A DNA stretch of 64,000 bases from Deroplatys truncata (Eukaryota; Arthropoda; Insecta; Mantodea; Mantidae). Of this stretch, positions 54,255 through 64,000 are shown in pieces. Position numbers and translations under genes: made by a program. Position 1 is the first letter of the stretch. Each line of letters opens with the position of its first letter. Under the pieces are notes generated by a model. It searched no databases, was not told where the DNA came from, and saw only the letters and a list, made by a program, of their open reading frames with translations. The stretch covers positions 9,424,001-9,488,000 of the forward strand of contig CM060985.1 in the NCBI GenBank assembly GCA_030765065.1. The letters run 5' to 3'.

Positions 54255-55460
54255 TACACTACATGATCAAAACTATCCGGACATCTGGCTGAAAACGACG
54301 TACAAGTTCGTGGCGCCCTGAATCAGTAATGCTGGAAGTCAATATGGTGTTGGACCACCCTTAGCCTTGACGACAGCATTCACTCTTGCAGGCACACTTT
54401 CAATCAGGTGCTGGAAGGTTTCTTGGGGAATGGCAGCCCATTCTTCACGGAGTGCAGAACTGAGGAGAGGTATCGATGTAGGTCGGTGAGGCATGGCACG
54501 AAGTCGGCGTTCCAAAACATTCCAAGTGTTCTATAGGATTCAAGTCAGGACTCTGTGCAGTCCAGTTCATTACAGGGATGTTATTGTCGTGTAACCACTG
54601 CGCCACAGCCCATGCAGTATGAACAGGTGCTCAATCGTGTTGAAAGATGCAATCGCTATCCCTGAATTGCTCTTCAACAGTGGGAAGCAAGAAGGTTCTT
54701 AAAATATCAATGTAGGTCTGCACTGTGATTGTGCCATGCAAAACAACAAGGGATGCAAGCCCCCTCCAGGAAAAACACGACCACCTCCGAATTTCACTGT
54801 TGGCAATACACACGCTGGCAGATGACGTTCACCGGGCATTCGCCATATCCACACTCTGCCATCAGATTGCCACATTGTGTACTGTGATTCGTCACTCCAC
54901 ACAACGTTTTGCCACTGTTCAATCGCATAATGTTGACGCTCCTTACTCCAAGCGAGGCATTGTTTGGCATTTTGCTATGTGATGTGTGGCTTATGAGCAG
55001 CCGCTCGACCATGGAATCCGAGGTTTCTCACCTCACGCTTAACTGTCATACTACTTGGAGTGGATCCTGATGCAGTTTGGAATTCCTGTGTGATGGTCTG
55101 GATAGATGTCTGCCTATTACTCTTTACGACCCTCTTCAAATGTTGATGGTCTCTGTCAGTCAACAGACGAGGTTGGCCTCTACACTTTTCTGCTGTACAT
55201 GTCCCTTCACGTTTCCACTTCACTATCACATCAGAAACAGTGGACCTAAGGGGTGTGGAAATCTTGCGTACAGACTTTTGACACAAGTGACACCCAATCA
55301 CCTGACCACGTTCAAAGTCTGTGCATCCCATTCTGCTGTTTCATGTCTAATGACTACTGAGGTCGCAGATGAGTACCAGGCAGTAGGTGGCAGCACAATG
55401 CACCTAAGATGAAAAACGTATGTTTGTGGGGTGTCCAGATACTTTTCATCACATAGTGTA
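54255..55460 (-). mobile_element. Tc1-like transposon, full length but dead
   Basis: 1206 bp with TIRs of about 29 bp (TACACTACATGATCAAAACT and TACACTATGTGATGAAAAGT), each beginning with the target TA. The - strand transposase N-terminus is at 55331-54975 (VSDVIVKWKREGTCTAEKCR, TDRDHQHLKRVVKSNRQTSI). The DDE part starts near 54900 (MWSDESQYTMWQSDGRVWIW), with SPDLNPIEHL near 54530. A few stops and frame changes. Inserted in Rep-A. Confidence 0.85.
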
Positions 55461-56189
55461 CATGTAAGGTATTTACCTGGCAAATAAAATGTGTATTTTG
55501 AATTTTTTAAGGAATAGTCCTGTTCATTTGGAAGCAGTTTTGTATAACTGGTAAACCAGGCGCTGCAGTGGTTTCATTTCCAGCTCTCGTTCTGAGTGAT
55601 TCCCATATCTGGGGTGGTGATTTTAAGTCAGCCCTATCCACGCCCCCAAGGCCCAACATGGTTCAGAGTTCATGGTAAAAGCTATCACCAAGCACTGGAT
55701 GCCTCCACCTCAGAAGTGACCCAGGCCATATGTAGGAAGCATTAGAGATACACAATAAATGTTAATTTCTTTAAAACACACAATTTAAAATAACTTTTTT
55801 ATGGTATCAGCCATTTCCAAGATATCTGTTATTAGTTTGGACTTTTCAATACTATATAGTTCTTGAAGCTGTCAACAATCAGTTATTACTTGTGATGCTA
55901 TAGAATTTCTAGGCCAGAACAACACTTAACACACCTGAGCTTTGATTTCCTCCATCCCCCTTGTATCTATAACAAAATGTGCAACAACATTATTTCTACA
56001 CACATTTGTCTCAATTAACAGAAGAGCAAACTTCTATAAGAGTATTGGGCACAAGATATGTAAAAATATATAATAGTGGGTTGAGAAAGTCATGTAAATG
56101 TAAGATATTACAATTTCTTTTTGTGGTGTATAATAAAGAAATCTTGAAAAATACATTACACCATTCATGCCAACTCTTTTTATAACTGG

Positions 56190-56700
56190 AAAGGTAGTAT
56201 CAGATGACTGAAAAATTCAATGCCATAGCCAGTATTTAAACCACGGATCTCCCATTTCCATCCGGTTACTCTAACCAGTGAGCTACCATGGCAGCCAGTA
56301 GACATTAAATTCCCCAACTGATTCACATTTTTCCTGGTAAACCACAAGAAGATCTCAAATTGTATTGAGATGACATACCCCAATGGCGACCTACAATGCT
56401 GTAAGTAAGTCCCGGGCTTCATAATTACAACCAATATTAGGCCAATTAATCTCAATACAATTTGAGATCTCCTTGTGGTTTACCATGATAAATGCAAATC
56501 AGTTGGGGAATTTAATGTCCTACCAGTATGTTGCCATGCTAGCCCAGTGGTTAGAGCAACTGGACGGAGACTGGAAGATTCGTGGTTCAAATCCCGGCTA
56601 TGGCATTGAATTTTTCAGTTGTCTGATTCTACCTTTGCAACTCTGTCCAAAACACGGCTTGTGTGGAAGAACAATTAATTCTTTTTATAGCGTTAGCCAT
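56190..56700. mobile_element. Pair of SINE-1 copies in inverted orientation
   Basis: 56190-56450 is SINE-1 on the - strand, and 56460-56700 is SINE-1 on the + strand (box A TAGCCCAGTGG, box B CGTGGTTCAAATCCCGGC at about 56581-56598, 'ttctacctttgcaactctgt'). Their 'gatct..ttgtggtttacca' ends face each other across 'gggcttcataattac'. Same layout as at 25.7 kb. Confidence 0.75.
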
Positions 56701-57596
56701 TTTCAAAATATTCTATCTGTAAGTTTGGAACTTTCCTAACAAACATACTTCCAAGTTTTCATTGGAAGAGCTTATTACCATGAAAATTGTTTGCTCATGA
56801 TGGAACCTTGCTGCTTAATTTCAAAAGGTTCCTAGGTAAAAATATATCATAATGTAGCTAGGATAGAAGAAACACTTATGTAATAAATACTGCTATAATG
56901 AAATAGCTGGTTAGAACTCTCAAGACACTATACAGAACAAAATAAAAATACTGAGAAGAAAACACTATGCAAAAGCACTTTTGAACAATCACAAATACGA
57001 TGATTTCTTGTGAATGCAGCTAACTGACGTCCATGTTGTCAAATTTGGGCTGCCTCGTCACTATTTGTAGAGAAACTCTCAGTTGGGAAGAAGTAATAGT
57101 GGTTTAAGTAACGCCAATAAAACCTTGATTATTTTCAGTAATGAACTATATAAAACTACTAAGAAAGACAGAAAAAAAAAAAGAAATGAGACATTATAAT
57201 AAGTGAATATCTGAACATCGGAGTGTGATTGCAGAATGTATGGATATTAACTTTCACTTATTTCTTACTCTTATGTTAGCAATGTTTGAGCAACATAGAG
57301 ACTTATGTAATCATTGTGATTATGTTCAATTCTTTTGTGTTATTTTTATTGATACACAATAAATAATTATCTGAAGATAAGTAATAATAATAAGTGATAT
57401 TTAGTCTAGTTTGATGCTGTTGCCACAGTTTAATATTTTGTTAATTTTTCAAGCAAGCGACTGTCACCTTTACTACAAGCATAGCCACAGGAGGCATATC
57501 TGTTGTAATTATTTATCTGGCCGTGTTATTACTACATGGTCAGTGTCAGAGAGGAGATTCATGAATATTGAACTCGCTCATATAGCCATAAAAGGC

Positions 57597-57597
<1 letters not shown>
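56701..57597. other. No gene seen
   Basis: AT-rich, with one small Rep-A-like piece near 56690-56740. No coding signal. Confidence 0.4.
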
Positions 57598-57661
<64 letters not shown>

Positions 57662-57663
57662 TT
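57598..57663 (+). repeat. (ATT)n microsatellite
   Basis: About 22 uninterrupted ATT units. Confidence 0.97.
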
Positions 57664-58447
57664 AGCAATGTTCGGCCTATTACAATTATCATTGAAAAAG
57701 ATACATAGTCCTGCAAGCTTTTGTAGACATCACATAAAATGAAATAATTAATCATGTGAAATGGGATGGAATTTCAAATTCTAAGCTAGACATTTGCATT
57801 GTGCCAAGTTTGGTTGAAATCAGTGCAACAGTGTAGAAGCCTACATACACTGACTTCTATTTATTAAGACATATGTGATGGATAGAAAGTGTTGTTCCAA
57901 ACGGAATAAGGATATAAATACATGTCAGAAGTTTATCAAATGCCACATTTATTTTTCATAAAGTGATACTTGAAAATCATCATTTTTGGTCTTTGCTGAT
58001 ACGAGATGATGGAACTGTATTAAATTAACAACAAGCACTAGATACAATGTGTGAAAATAAAGTCTTTTTTTTATGCGGTTTACACCATTTTTCGTAACAT
58101 ATAGACATTAAAACAGTGGATAAGCACCCACCAGCAAAACGTGTACTAGCATACAGCATCAAATAAAAACAAGACACTCTTGACGAGAAGATGGATTCAG
58201 AAGTCTTGCAGTGCTCTGGCCCCACACGCGCGCGCGCACGCACACACCTGCTGCTATGTCTAAACACATATTAGTGTTTATATTTCTTAAAACATTAAAA
58301 ATAAAAGGAACAACCTTTTCTTCTTTTGCTTAACTCCTTTCCTCTGGGTTCATATGAGCATGTATTTTATATGTATATACTCTTTTAAAACTTGCTATGT
58401 ACAAGAGAGGATTAACACTGAAGCGCTTGCTGGGCCTGGTGATGCAC
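57664..58447 (-). other. Possible 3' UTR of the candidate gene at 58.4-60.2 kb
   Basis: Lies after the stop codon of the candidate last exon on the - strand. A - strand AATAAA is present near 57948-57955. An alternating CG/CA tract occurs at 58225-58247. Otherwise no feature. Confidence 0.3.
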
Positions 58448-58557
58448 TTATTCTGTCTTCTGGGTCACTGGCGGGAATTCTGTGTCATCGTCAAAACGAA
58501 AGCCACCCTTGGGAGGAGATTCTGCAGCTGCTGCCATCTCGTGGAATTTTTCAGATT
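58448..58557 (-). CDS. Candidate last coding exon of an unrecognised gene
   Basis: After a - strand acceptor GGTTTTACAG, a 110-nt exon encodes SEKFHEMAAAAESPPKGGFR, then FDDDTEFPPVTQKTE and a TAA stop at 58450-58448. It is acidic and codon-biased, unlike the surrounding repeats. The acceptor leaves a split codon (x|AA) that fits the donor of the candidate exon at 60154-60229 (G|GTATGG), giving GAA. I recognise no family from the C-terminal 35 residues. Confidence 0.4.
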
Positions 58558-59389
58558 CTGTAAAACCATTCCAAGCATGCATGTACATATATTGTGTTCA
58601 TTCGGGGTGTGAGAGCGGGGAGTATTTTCAAACAGCATTGCCCTGTTTCAATAGCATTCAAAATATCTAAGTAGTTCACATTTCTAACAACAGATGCCCT
58701 CAAAGAGGCAATCAATTTGAATGTTTTAAAATGTTGCAGTTTATGTGAATCAGCAAGTTAAAGTTCCAACAAGAATAAACTGGTGTGGAGCAGTAAACAT
58801 ATCTGAGGTTCCAAATTTAAATCTCAGTGAGGATAACATTTCCCTCATTCATTGCCTACACAATGAAGGAATTCCAATATAATGAATGGAATCATACTTC
58901 TACACATATTGTGAAACAGCAGCTATGCCTCAAGGTTATCGGCCCAGGTGCTCACCAGCATGAATGCTGGAAGCGCTATTGACAGATAACCAACATTCTG
59001 AAGTTTCTTCCACCCCTCCAACAGATCAAGATAGTTCCAGAATGTTCTGTCGAAGATCCCACTGTTATATACGCGAGCGTTCTCACAAAGAATTAGTGAA
59101 CACGTTTCTACTGCAACATCAAGTGCAATTCTCCGAGCGAGTTGATAACTGCTGAGACGTCCAGCGAGTGATTCTAGAAGTCTTGTGTTCGAATCCTGAT
59201 GCAGTAATTTGTATCACAAATTATTTAAATGTAAAGAGTGATTATGGTATGAATATGCATTTTTATGTGACATTAATTTGAGATATTTGTTTATTGTAAT
59301 TATTGTTGAGAAGTAAGTTTTTAATGCCTTACTGAAACTGACAATAATAGCGTGCAATAATGCAGTGAGGGGGTGAGCTGTTTATCATT

Positions 59390-59935
59390 ATTGGAAACGA
59401 GGAAGTTACGTAATGTTGGCGCGTTTTTCCTTGAGAATCTTCTGGAACGTTTCCCTAGAGTATATGTATTCATAATTTTCATTGCATATAAAAATAGACG
59501 CTAATGTTGGCGCGTTTTATTAGCCAATTGCAGTTCAGTTATAATCTTTAGGCATATCGGTGTGTAGGAGTATAAATAGGGTAGGTTAGAGGTAAAGTCC
59601 GTCAGTTCATAAAAATTCTTTGTACACTACACGTCGCATTCCCATCAGTTCGTCGAAAGTATTTGTACGGCACACTTCGGATATCAATTTGCAGGTTACG
59701 CGTAACAGAGTTATGAAAATTCTCAAGTATGGTAAAGTTAATTATACAAAAGGTTGAAGTACGTGGATTAAAAGTGATTAGTAAGAAGTTGTTATAACAG
59801 TTTCAGTTTGGCGAGTGTTAAGATCAATGTATAAATGTGAAGTTAACGTGTTCGACAATAAAAGTGTAAAACAAATTTCTTCATCAGTGTTCTCTTTGGA
59901 TAAAAGATTCCTTCCGTTTACACAACCTGTATTAA
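59390..59935 (+). mobile_element. Probable solo LTR (fossil)
   Basis: Contains a TATA box TATAAATA at 59570-59577. An arthropod-type initiator TCAGTT lies about 30 bp downstream (59601), and an AATAAA lies about 260 bp after that (59858-59863). This is the U3-R-U5 order of an LTR. Two direct copies of TAATGTTGGCGCGTTTT (59412 and 59502) lie in the presumed U3. No internal retroviral-type coding sequence is nearby, so it is likely a solo LTR. The outer ends are not fixed; a host promoter is the alternative. Confidence 0.4.
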
Positions 59936-60153
59936 GAGAAGTGCTTGACCCAAAAGATCAGAGCTAGCCGGAGGACAGTGAAACAGAATTAAATAAAAAA
60001 TAAAAGTAAAATTCTTTCAAACAAAAACTAATACTGCCGCAAATTGCTAACACCAGATGGAGCTACAAACCGAACAAATGAATCACGTCACAAGATGGCT
60101 TCAACGCGTGAAGTAAAAACAAATATACAAATACATTAATAACACAACCATAC

Positions 60154-60229
60154 CGTCGCAATCCCCAGTGTGAACCTCCACATTGTTTGGTGTTATGCCA
60201 CTACAAGGTGAAGTAATGGGGATATTGAA
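60154..60229 (-). CDS. Candidate penultimate exon of an unrecognised gene
   Basis: 76 nt on the - strand between acceptor GTGAAGCAG and donor GACG|GTATGG. It encodes FNIPITSPCSGITPNNVEVH, then TGDCD and one extra base. The phase agrees with the candidate last exon at 58448-58557, giving ...TGDCDESEKFHEM. The pyrimidine tract before the acceptor is weak and the sequence is unrecognised, so confidence is limited. Confidence 0.33.
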
Positions 60230-60394
60230 CTGCTTCACATTAAAGCAGTGATAATGCGAACTTAGAAAAGTGACATTTGAAAAATTGGACAAAGTCACAA
60301 TATAATAAAAAGTAACCAAAATGTTTGTGGTAATTTTTGATTTTGAATGAATAAGATATGATAACATGTATAAGGTCTAAATTGAAACCAAAAA

Positions 60395-61045
60395 TTGCAT
60401 TTTTACTTTTTCTACCACCTAACTATAGTAGGCAAGAGAAAGTACCTTATTCCACCCAAAAATTCTATGTCCAGATTTCTGGAAATACGTGTTTTGAGGC
60501 ACCCTGAATAAGAAAAGGTATTTCTTAGAAAAAAAGTCTTGTGTTTGTGTGTGTGTCAGTGAATAGCATGGCTATAAAACAGAATGTCCGATACGTACCC
60601 ACTTAGTATTAAACCTCAGCATCTTCCAAGAATGTGAGACAAAGATTTTCAAAAAAATCCCCCCTAAACACAAAATTAAACTTTACATGTCATGTTAGTT
60701 TTGGTTTACTCAAAAATGACTAATCATTTTGATTAAAATATCATATGTATAAGATATTCACATGACTAATAAAATATGTTGAATTTTCTGAGAACAATCT
60801 CTGAATGAATTTGTATAACTGGTACACTATACGACAAAGTTGATGTTAAAACACACGCTTGTCAAATAAATTTATCACTCTCCTGTATACCTTTTGTATG
60901 TGAAAAAAAATGTGTAATAAAATTATTTCTGTTAACATTTATCCCAATTAAGATCAATTAGATAGAAAAAGAAACTTTCATAAGCATAATTTGTAGAAGA
61001 CAAATAAAAATCAACACTATTGAGCAGAAAGTGTCACGTGAATGT
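60395..61045 (+). repeat. Rep-A copy
   Basis: 'ctttttctaccacctaac' head, 'ccacccaaaaattctatgtcc', 'gtcagtgaatagcatggc', 'catgactaataaaatatgttg', then a shortened tail ending 'gtgtcacgtgaatgtaatt'. Confidence 0.75.
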
Positions 61046-63269
61046 AATTATCCTTCAAAAGAACCCACTACTATATTAAATTTACTTCTACATGCTTCCA
61101 AGAAACATTTGAAAGTTTATTTTGCATGTTATATGTAGCGAAGTACTTACTACTTTATTTAAAATAATTTCTACTCAAAAATACATTGTGAATAGCATAA
61201 TATGGATAGATAAATCACTTTTTAATGAAAGGCAGACAGTTATAATCTGGCATATTTAGTCGTGATTTCTGCAGTTTGTAACAACCTGGTCACCTAGACT
61301 AACATAACCTAACTTTCAAAACTTATTTAATTAGTAGAAACATAAGTTCATTTCCATGCCTTAGGTGGATTTTTATAGCTAAACTATTTGGAACACTTTG
61401 ATACCTCCAGTGAACAAATAAAAGGGTATGCTCTAACCAGTTGAGTTACCATGTCTTGATAACCACTAACTGCTACCATTTAACAAATCAGATATTATAG
61501 TTAAACACTAAAATGTATACAACTTGGTGAGATTTTGCTTAGATATGCATTTCTATGAGCTCTGGCAATGCTGTTTGAAATATTAAACAAAGTCTGGCTT
61601 AACCTCAAAAATTAACAAAAATAATATTTACCTGCAGGCAAAGGATATGTACCATTCTGAAGATAATAAACAAAAGGGGTGGAAGAAAAGATTATAATAC
61701 AGTAATATAAGTATTATACGACCTCTAACCCAAAATGTTAGTGAAAACTGTTCTAATCTACTACTCGGTTGATGTGTTTGAAAATTATAATGCCAGAAGA
61801 AATGTTCTTATTACACATCAGGGCTACCAACAACAGACATGCTCATTACTTATACATCAGCATAAATTTATAGAAAACTATCAACTAAGCTTTATTTCCT
61901 ACTTTAATAATAAAGAAGCACTTGAATGCAGCAGCATTTTTCTGGCATGAGATAGTGAAGGTATGAGAACATTTATTTATATCCCTTTATATATGAGAGG
62001 CACGGCCACAAAGTTATCAACTGCAAGAGTCGTAAAAGTTATAGTAAATGGGCAATTTAAATAACATTGGTAAATGTGTGTAAAACGTGCATGCATTCAT
62101 TATAAGCTGGGAATAAGTGAGTGTTTGTGCGAGATGTCATATTAAGATTATTCACAAGTAGGATGCAATCTTAGAGGAAATAATCATGAAATAACTCGTC
62201 ATCCATAGCTGATATATGTGCAAGTATCTCTCCCTGATTTGTTATACCTGGCATGTTGAACCAATAAGCAAAAAATGCCCTTCCTGGGAGAAAAGTGAGC
62301 AGGTGTTATGGACTGTGATATAGCCTATTATTAGCACAGCATGGTAAGTAATTGAGGACTGGAACTCTCAAAAGTAAGTGGCAAAACATTACTTTTTAGT
62401 TCTAATTAATGTATACTTTAAGTATTTTCATCGGTTCTTATACAAGGAACTATGTCCAACTATAGTATTCTTATCAGACTATTTACAATATTAAGTGTAA
62501 GTAAATAGCATTGAGTTAAAAAGCACATAAATTAATATTTAAATCTTAAATTAGAAAAAGTGGTAATCTCAAATTTGGATTTCCTCTTAAAGTTGTTTTG
62601 TCACTGAACTTAAACAAAAATATTTTTCAAATAATTATATAATTAAAATGTCTTTATCAAATTTATATAATTTGGCACTAATGAACGTTGAACTATGCTG
62701 AAATCAGAACCGCCAACATTAACAATGTTAATTTCCATCTCATCAATGATATTACGCGGTTAACACTCTTCAAGAGGCCATGACCACTGGACTTAACACT
62801 AGTGCCATCTATCACCATCAGTTTAAACTCAAAGATAACAGACAGGAACATAGCACTTTTGAGAGAAAATGGCCTTGCCTTACAGCAGTTTCTAAATAAA
62901 TATATCAATTTTGTAAATTTTGGCATTTAACACCTCTGAGAATTCCAGTCCTGGATTATAAATTCAGATCTTAATTATTCTATATTTAATAATGTACCAA
63001 GGTTTTTGCATCTTTGCTTCTCAGAGAAAAGAATATCACAAAATGGGTTTATCTTCTCTCTATAAGCCACAACTTGCTATTATTGGCACGTGTGTCATAA
63101 TGAGCCAATTATGTGTAATACTGTTTACAGTAGTAACCTCTTTATAATTGTACATTTTTATGCTTTCATGGGGCTTTCTATACAAAACTACCTTTAGTTT
63201 GAACCAATTGGGCCAGAAGTTTTTTTTCAAGCTCATGTATAAAATGTCAACCCCATATGAGTAGTAATG
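61046..63269. other. No gene supported; two weak ORFs
   Basis: Repeat-poor. At 62283-62171 (-) a 37-codon frame ending in a stop follows a very good acceptor (CACTTTTCTCCCAG); it contains AFFAYWFNMPGITNQGE and MDDELFHDYF. At 62926-62693 (-) a 77-codon frame has no recognised domain. Neither is called. Confidence 0.3.
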
Positions 63270-63680
63270 AAACATAAGGCCTGATTGAACACTTACCACT
63301 GAAATTTCATTAGAAATATGCATTTGGAAGCCCAAAAAAAATCATTTTTAGGGGAAAAAACTTCTTTTTTCTTTCCTTCTTTTCTTTTTGCTTTCTGCTT
63401 TTTGCAGTGTAACCCAAAAGCAAAACACTGTTTAAGTGCTAAATTTCATACTTAGGTTTGGTGTCTTTTAATGATACAAGATCATTCTCAAGAAAAGGAA
63501 AATTACCTGTTATGTTTTAACTTTCTCAAAAGTGGCCATGCAGCTATTTCTGGAAAGATTTAACTTGATTAAATTGAAGCAGATAGGAAAATAAAGTTCC
63601 ATAAGAATAATTTGTATACCCATTAATAAACAAGAGGATAGAAAATGGCATGTGAATGTAACATATCAGATTTTTTAATA
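63270..63680 (+). repeat. Rep-A copy, diverged
   Basis: 'ctgaaatttcattagaaatatg', 'gtgtaacccaaaagcaaaac', 'caagaaaaggaaaattacc', then tail 'gaggatagaaaatggcatgtg' to 'cagattttttaataa'. Confidence 0.65.
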
Positions 63681-64000
63681 AAAAAAAATTCAAACGTTAA
63701 AGGGCCAATTCTTTTGTTTCTAGTGAGCGCAATCTGCCTTTTTAACTGTTGATTGCTACGTACAAGAAAGTGTGATTTCCAAATTGAACCAATCTGCAGA
63801 ATGGTAGAGAAAATTGCAAGATTTAACAATTTTTGTATTGCTTATGAGCGTATGTGATTCTTAAAAATTTGGCCATAGCAGTTGTTCCATTTTTAAATAC
63901 AGAATAATATAAAATGTGTACCACTATGTTATTTAAATTGCCCTCATGTAAGTAACAAATGTATGGTGGTATCTGTGATTTTGTTGTTAAAGCAGAGTGT
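63681..64000. other. No gene seen
   Basis: Unclassified, AT-rich to the window end. Confidence 0.4.

Larger units (their letters stand above)
53685..56115 (+). repeat. Rep-A copy with three nested insertions
   Basis: Head 53695-53858 ('accagaaatgcatactttg'), then SINE-1 (53860-54125), a short middle piece (54126-54254), a Tc1-like element (54255-55460), more middle sequence, an unidentified insertion of about 190 bp (55555-55745, 'ccaggcgctgcagtgg' to 'catatgtaggaagca'), and the tail to about 56115 ('gttgagaaagtcatgtaaatg'). Confidence 0.75.

Noticed and set aside
56531-56600. A true tRNA gene on the + strand
   Set aside because: tRNA-like head with good box A and B, but the same sequence with a shared body occurs elsewhere as SINE-1, and the stems do not close.
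57411-57665. 84-codon frame ending in poly-Leu
   Set aside because: The poly-Leu is the (ATT)n microsatellite; nothing coding-like precedes it.
62171-62283. Terminal exon behind the strong acceptor CACTTTTCTCCCAG
   Set aside because: Only 37 codons, no partner exon with matching phase and no family; mentioned only as a weak ORF.
1-64000. CRISPR arrays, operons, ribosome binding sites
   Set aside because: The window is eukaryotic nuclear DNA; the only regular array is the NPL4 acceptor repeat, which has no spacers.

Overview
This is a window of a large, AT-rich, transposon-dense arthropod nuclear genome, most likely an insect. The evidence is spliced genes with GT-AG introns, an animal-type NPL4 gene, and fossil copies of LINE, SINE, Penelope-like, mariner, Tc1, IS630-like, pogo-like and hAT elements. 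No bacterial or organellar features were seen. The order cannot be fixed from sequence alone; the repeat load would suit a large-genome insect such as a cockroach, termite or stick insect (inference only).

Layout. 1-26 kb is almost entirely repeats: many copies of one non-coding family of about 0.9 kb (called Rep-A here), with LINE, SINE and DNA-transposon insertions nested in them. 26-39.3 kb is the gene-bearing core. On the - strand, 29.7-31.7 kb holds an intact three-exon gene for a RING + B-box + coiled coil + cyclophilin-like protein of 594 residues. On the + strand, 32.56-38.82 kb holds the last three exons of NPL4 (NPLOC4), the ubiquitin-binding cofactor of the p97/VCP ATPase. The last NPL4 intron carries a Penelope-like element that is itself interrupted by an IS630-like transposon. 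The final NPL4 splice acceptor, with the first 63 nt of its exon, is repeated seven times in 105-bp units. 39.3-56.7 kb is again Rep-A with nested insertions. 56.7-64 kb is poorer in recognisable repeats and holds two phase-compatible candidate exons of an unrecognised - strand gene and a probable solo LTR.

How the genes relate. The upstream two thirds of NPL4 were not found, so either the exons lie left of the window (making the RING-cyclophilin gene nested and antisense within an NPL4 intron) or this NPL4 is a truncated copy. Both recognised genes belong to the ubiquitin system: one looks like an E3 ligase, the other is a ubiquitin-reading segregase cofactor. Nothing in the sequence shows that they act together.

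Most interesting items: (1) the NPL4 tandem acceptor array, an in-frame, potentially alternatively spliced repeat in a conserved gene; (2) the TRIM-Cyp-like architecture with a cyclophilin domain that has lost the catalytic and cyclosporin-binding residues; (3) a family of short hairpin elements with hammerhead-ribozyme-like cores, flanked by 12-14 bp target-site duplications. All coordinates and homologies come from reading by eye; repeat ends are approximate (about 10-30 bp) unless a duplication or terminal repeat fixes them.
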